Source: Bacteroidales bacterium (GTDB taxonomy: Bacteria; Bacteroidota; Bacteroidia; Bacteroidales; Bacteroidaceae). Taken from it: a stretch of DNA of 8,020 nt. The translations under genes were made by a program, and so were the position numbers. Position 1 is the first letter of the stretch; each line of letters starts with the position of its first letter. This document shows positions 5,872 to 8,020 of the stretch, piece after piece. Location: contig SFCP01000104.1 in NCBI GenBank assembly GCA_004558535.1, positions 1-8,020 of the forward strand, read 5' to 3'. Under the pieces are notes generated by a model. The model made no database searches. It was not told where the DNA came from and was given only the letters and a program-made list of their open reading frames with translations.

Positions 5872-6026
5872 CGCCCCGCCGGCAAATTGTTGTCGGAGGT
5901 TAAAAACGTTAAATCTTCGCCGACGAAGGGCCTCGAAAATTGGCCTCTCGTCGGGGGAAACCGGGCAGGATTTCGCGGGACCTCTTCTGACCTATCGGCA
6001 TCTCACTGATGGCGCAGAGCATTTGA
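5872..6026. other. Non-coding spacer with a long imperfect hairpin
   Basis: No convincing gene is seen. A hairpin at 5920-5954 has arms of 13 bases (CCGACGAAGGGCC and GGCCTCTCGTCGG, one mismatch and one G-U) around a 9-base loop. It has no T tract on either strand, so it is not a standard terminator. An upstream GTCGG (5892-5896) could instead pair with CCGAC (5920-5924), giving an alternative fold. ATGGCGCAG at 6009-6017 is the reverse complement of CTGCGCCAT inside the downstream repeat units. Confidence 0.6.
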
Positions 6027-6327
6027 CTTCTCTCACCTTGCACTATCTTTACATAAAATAGGCTGCGGCTCGGCAGTACAAAGCTCAAAAACTGCGTCAT
6101 AAGGCTGCGTGCTTCTCTCGCCTTGCACTATCTTTACATAAGATAGGCTGCGGCTCGGAAGAGCAAATCTGAAAAACTGCGCCATAAGGCTGCGTACTTC
6201 TCTCGCCCTGTGCTATCTTTACATAAGATAGGCTGCGGCTCGGAAGTACAAAGCTCAAAAACTGCGCCATAAGGCTGCGTACTTCTCTCACCTTGCGCTA
6301 TCTTTACATAAGATAGGCTGCGGCTCG

Positions 6328-6369
6328 GAAGTACAAAGCTCAAAAACTCAGTTTTTGGCTTTGTACTTC
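6328..6369 (+). repeat. Large inverted repeat over the tamB -33 region
   Basis: GAAGTACAAAGC (6328-6339) pairs with GCTTTGTACTTC (6358-6369), and CAAAAAC (6341-6347) with GTTTTTG (6351-6357), leaving a bulged T6340 and a TCA loop. The result is 19 base pairs. The right arm contains the TTTG (6360-6363) used as the -33 box. In the other units the corresponding right arm reads GCTGCGTACTTC or a variant, and the long stem is not formed. Confidence 0.85.
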
Positions 6370-6390
6370 TCTCGCCTTGCACTATCTTTG
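6360..6390 (+). promoter_or_regulatory. tamB promoter, very close to the start codon
   Basis: TTTG (6360-6363), 19 bases, then TATCTTTG (6383-6390) match the Bacteroidota promoter fully. The tamB ATG at 6398 begins 7 bases after the -7 box, so the transcript should be leaderless or have a leader of only a few bases. This is the only copy in the repeat array with both boxes in consensus form. Confidence 0.8.
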
Positions 6391-6397
6391 CACTAAC

Positions 6398-8020
6398 ATG
6401 ACGAAAAAGGTAAAAAGAATAGGTAAATGGCTGCTGGCAATACTACTTGCGCCCTTCGCACTCGTATTGCTGCTGGCCTTGCTGCTCTATATTCCGCCCA
6501 TCCAAAACTTTGTGGTGGACCGGGTAGCCGAGAGCCTCTCGAAATCCCTGCAGATGCAAATCCGCGTGGACAACGTGCGTCTGGCTTTCCCGCTCGATCT
6601 GGAGGTAAACGGCGTGTCGGCTTGCGATGCCGAGGGCGACACGCTGCTGGCCGTGAAGCAATTGCAACTTGACGTGCCCCTGCGACCCCTGTTCAGCGGA
6701 CGTGTGGACGTGGACGGCTTTGCCCTGCGCGAGGCGTACGTCAACACCAAATCGCTCGTCGACGACACTTACCTGCACGGCACAGTGGGCGAAATGACTG
6801 CCTCGCTGCACGGTGTGGAGTGGCAGACGGAACGCGTCCTGCTGGACGATGCTCTGCTGCGAAACGCCAACCTGGACATCGCACTCAGCGATACGGCGCG
6901 CCAAGACACCACGACAACGCCCTCGAAATGGCATATTACCACGCGACGCGTGGTGGTGGAAAACTCGTCCGTCCGCCTGTCGCTCCCGGGCGACTCGATG
7001 CGCCTGCATGTGGGCATGGGACGCGCCGAACTGCTGGACGGCACCTTCGACATGGGACGCAGCGACTACGCCATACGCTCCTTTAATATTAAGAAAGGAC
7101 ACCTGCGCTACGCTACCCGCGCCACGGAATGGCTGCCGCCCCGAGGCAATACGGCCTATAGCCTGTGCCCGCCACTGCCGTGGGACACACTGACACCGCC
7201 GCCCACCGGCGTAGACCCCACACGGATTGACGTGACCGACCTGCACCTGCAGATTGACACCCTCCGCTATACGGCGGACGGCGTCCTCAGCTTGAGGCTG
7301 CGCGAACTGGGATTTGCGGAACATTGCGGCCTGCAGTTGCGCGAGGGCAGCGGACGGGTGTGGATGGACAGCACTTGCCTGCGCCTGCACGGCCTACATC
7401 TGGCCACGGCCCACTCGCGGGTGGAGGCCGACGTGGACTTCCCCTTTACCAGCCTGGATGAAGGCAGCGCGGCCACCTGTCGCGCCACGCTCACTGCGAC
7501 CATCGGCGCCGGCGACGTGCGGATGGCGGCCCACGGATGGCTGCCGCAGTCCCTGTTGCGCCCCCTACCCGATAGCGACCTCACGCTGACGGCCTCGCTG
7601 ACGGGCAACGCCGAAGCGATGCGGCTGAACCTGCTGCAGGCGCGCTGGCCGGGCATCCTCAGCATGGACGCCGACGGCACTATCGACCGCCTGTGGCGCA
7701 ACGACCGCGCGGCAAAGCTGAACTTTGACCTGCGAATGCACCGCTTCGCCCCCGTGGCCGCATTGCTGCCGCGCGAGGTCACCTCTACCGTCCACATACC
7801 CGACAACACCCGCCTGTGGGGCACAGCCGAAATGGACGGCGACGCCTATGCCGCCCGTCTGGACGCCACGGCACGGGCCGGACGGATGCGCCTGACGGCA
7901 ACAGCCCATACGAAAGCCGAGACCTATCGCCTGCAACTCACTGCCAAGGGCTTCCCCGTGGGCGATTTCCTGCCCGGCATGGGTCTGGGTGCTCTCACCG
8001 GCGAAGTCAGTGCCGACGGC
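6398..8020 (+). CDS. tamB: TamB-type translocation and assembly module protein (N-terminal part)
   Basis: The frame is open for 541 codons from the ATG at 6398 to the window edge. It begins with basic residues (MTKKVKRIGK) and one long hydrophobic segment (about residues 11-32), a signal anchor that would place the rest in the periplasm. The segment PIQNFVVDRVAESLSKSLQMQI is typical of AsmA/TamB-like proteins just after the anchor. It is followed by VRLAFPLDLEVNGVSACDAEGDTLL and repeated short beta-strand units with VxxxSVRLSLP-like and DLxLTASLTGNAEA-like segments. Such proteins form a long beta-taco groove that spans the periplasm and helps outer-membrane protein insertion or lipid transport. 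Bacteroidota versions are about 1400-1600 residues, so roughly the first third is seen and the C-terminal DUF490 domain is outside. The predicted promoter lies 7 bases upstream. The 315-residue frame on the opposite strand (6443-7390) is a shadow. Confidence 0.88.
   Translation, partial: MTKKVKRIGKWLLAILLAPFALVLLLALLLYIPPIQNFVVDRVAESLSKSLQMQIRVDNVRLAFPLDLEVNGVSACDAEGDTLLAVKQLQLDVPLRPLFSGRVDVDGFALREAYVNTKSLVDDTYLHGTVGEMTASLHGVEWQTERVLLDDALLRNANLDIALSDTARQDTTTTPSKWHITTRRVVVENSSVRLSLPGDSMRLHVGMGRAELLDGTFDMGRSDYAIRSFNIKKGHLRYATRATEWLPPRGNTAYSLCPPLPWDTLTPPPTGVDPTRIDVTDLHLQIDTLRYTADGVLSLRLRELGFAEHCGLQLREGSGRVWMDSTCLRLHGLHLATAHSRVEADVDFPFTSLDEGSAATCRATLTATIGAGDVRMAAHGWLPQSLLRPLPDSDLTLTASLTGNAEAMRLNLLQARWPGILSMDADGTIDRLWRNDRAAKLNFDLRMHRFAPVAALLPREVTSTVHIPDNTRLWGTAEMDGDAYAARLDATARAGRMRLTATAHTKAETYRLQLTAKGFPVGDFLPGMGLGALTGEVSADG

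Larger units (their letters stand above)
6027..6398 (+). repeat. Tandem array of promoter-like 84-85-base repeats upstream of tamB
   Basis: Units lie at 6027-6111, 6112-6196 and 6197-6281 (85 bases each) and 6282-6365 (84), with a fifth partial unit from 6366 to about 6390. Each begins CTTCTCTC(A/G)CC and carries TATCTTT(A/G). Units 2 and 3 differ at only about seven positions. The -7-like boxes are TATCTTTA in units 1-4 (6044-6051, 6129-6136, 6214-6221, 6299-6306) and consensus TATCTTTG only in unit 5 (6383-6390). In units 2-4 the TATCTTTA sits in a small palindrome (CTATCTT-TACAT-AAGATAG). Middle parts share AGGCTGCGGCTCGG and ACAAAGCTCAAAAACT-like segments. Reverse-strand reading frames through the array give repetitive peptides, which I take to be by-products. 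Confidence 0.92.

Noticed and set aside
5777..6061. A 94-residue plus-strand frame covering the 21-base repeats
   Set aside because: It crosses a hairpin spacer and ends inside the first promoter repeat; only the repeat-derived heptads look regular, so coding is unlikely though not excluded.
5909..6382. Overlapping minus-strand frames with repeated LPSRSLSYVKIAQGERS-like peptides
   Set aside because: They are direct translations of the 85-base promoter repeats in several frames, with no independent start signals.
5788..6398. Possible CRISPR array
   Set aside because: The repeats abut one another without unique spacers, the units are 21 or 85 bases with gradual divergence, and no cas gene is present.
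6443..7390. A 315-residue minus-strand open frame
   Set aside because: It is antisense to tamB, whose frame has a signal anchor, a promoter and family-like sequence; the reverse frame is rich in His, Gln and Arg as expected for a shadow in GC-rich DNA.

Overview
The window looks like a chromosomal segment from a fairly GC-rich member of the Bacteroidota, probably Bacteroidales. Four things point there: several intergenic regions carry the Bacteroidota promoter -7 element TAnnTTTG, two of them with a matching TTTG about 19-20 bases upstream; no convincing Shine-Dalgarno sequences precede the starts; the families present (DUF4301, a four-cysteine Rieske-like lipoprotein, a Bacteroidales-type SRPBCC protein, a long TamB) are typical of that phylum; and the three tRNAs do not encode CCA. 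Genus cannot be fixed from this sequence alone.

Layout, left to right. Positions 1-581 (minus) hold most of a DUF554 membrane protein, cut by the left edge. A tRNA-Pro(CGG) follows on the minus strand. Divergent from it is a two-gene plus-strand unit: an SRPBCC-fold protein (909-1379) and a small lipoprotein (1398-1943). A perfect 24-base palindrome (2002-2025) probably terminates both this unit and the convergent tRNA-Gly(GCC)/tRNA-Leu(UAA) pair. A large minus-strand DUF4301 gene (2450-3976) has its own terminator and promoter. Divergent from it are a YhcH/YiaL-family gene (4232-4681) and an exported DNA/RNA non-specific endonuclease (from 4732), probably co-transcribed. The right end (6398-8020, plus) is the N-terminal part of a tamB gene, cut by the right edge.

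The most unusual part is the roughly 600-base stretch between the nuclease and tamB, plus the 3' end of the nuclease frame. The nuclease reading frame runs through a near-ideal promoter (5664-5695) and a strong hairpin terminator (5708-5746), so its last 50 or so residues look accidental. The promoter and terminator alone would make a transcript of about 45 bases. Next come four 21-base tandem repeats (5788-5871), a long hairpin (5920-5954), and a head-to-tail array of four 84-85-base units plus a fifth partial one (6027-6398). Each unit carries a -7-like box. In the three internal units both promoter boxes are off consensus; the last, gene-proximal copy has a perfect TTTG-N19-TATCTTTG promoter, 7 bases before the tamB ATG. 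The array looks like a duplicated and degenerated tamB promoter, whose working copy has an extra inverted repeat over its -33 box.

Functionally this is mostly housekeeping: envelope biogenesis (TamB), an exported nuclease, a sugar-related YhcH protein, a probable nucleotidyltransferase-like enzyme (DUF4301) and tRNAs. I see no mobile element, CRISPR array or defence system.
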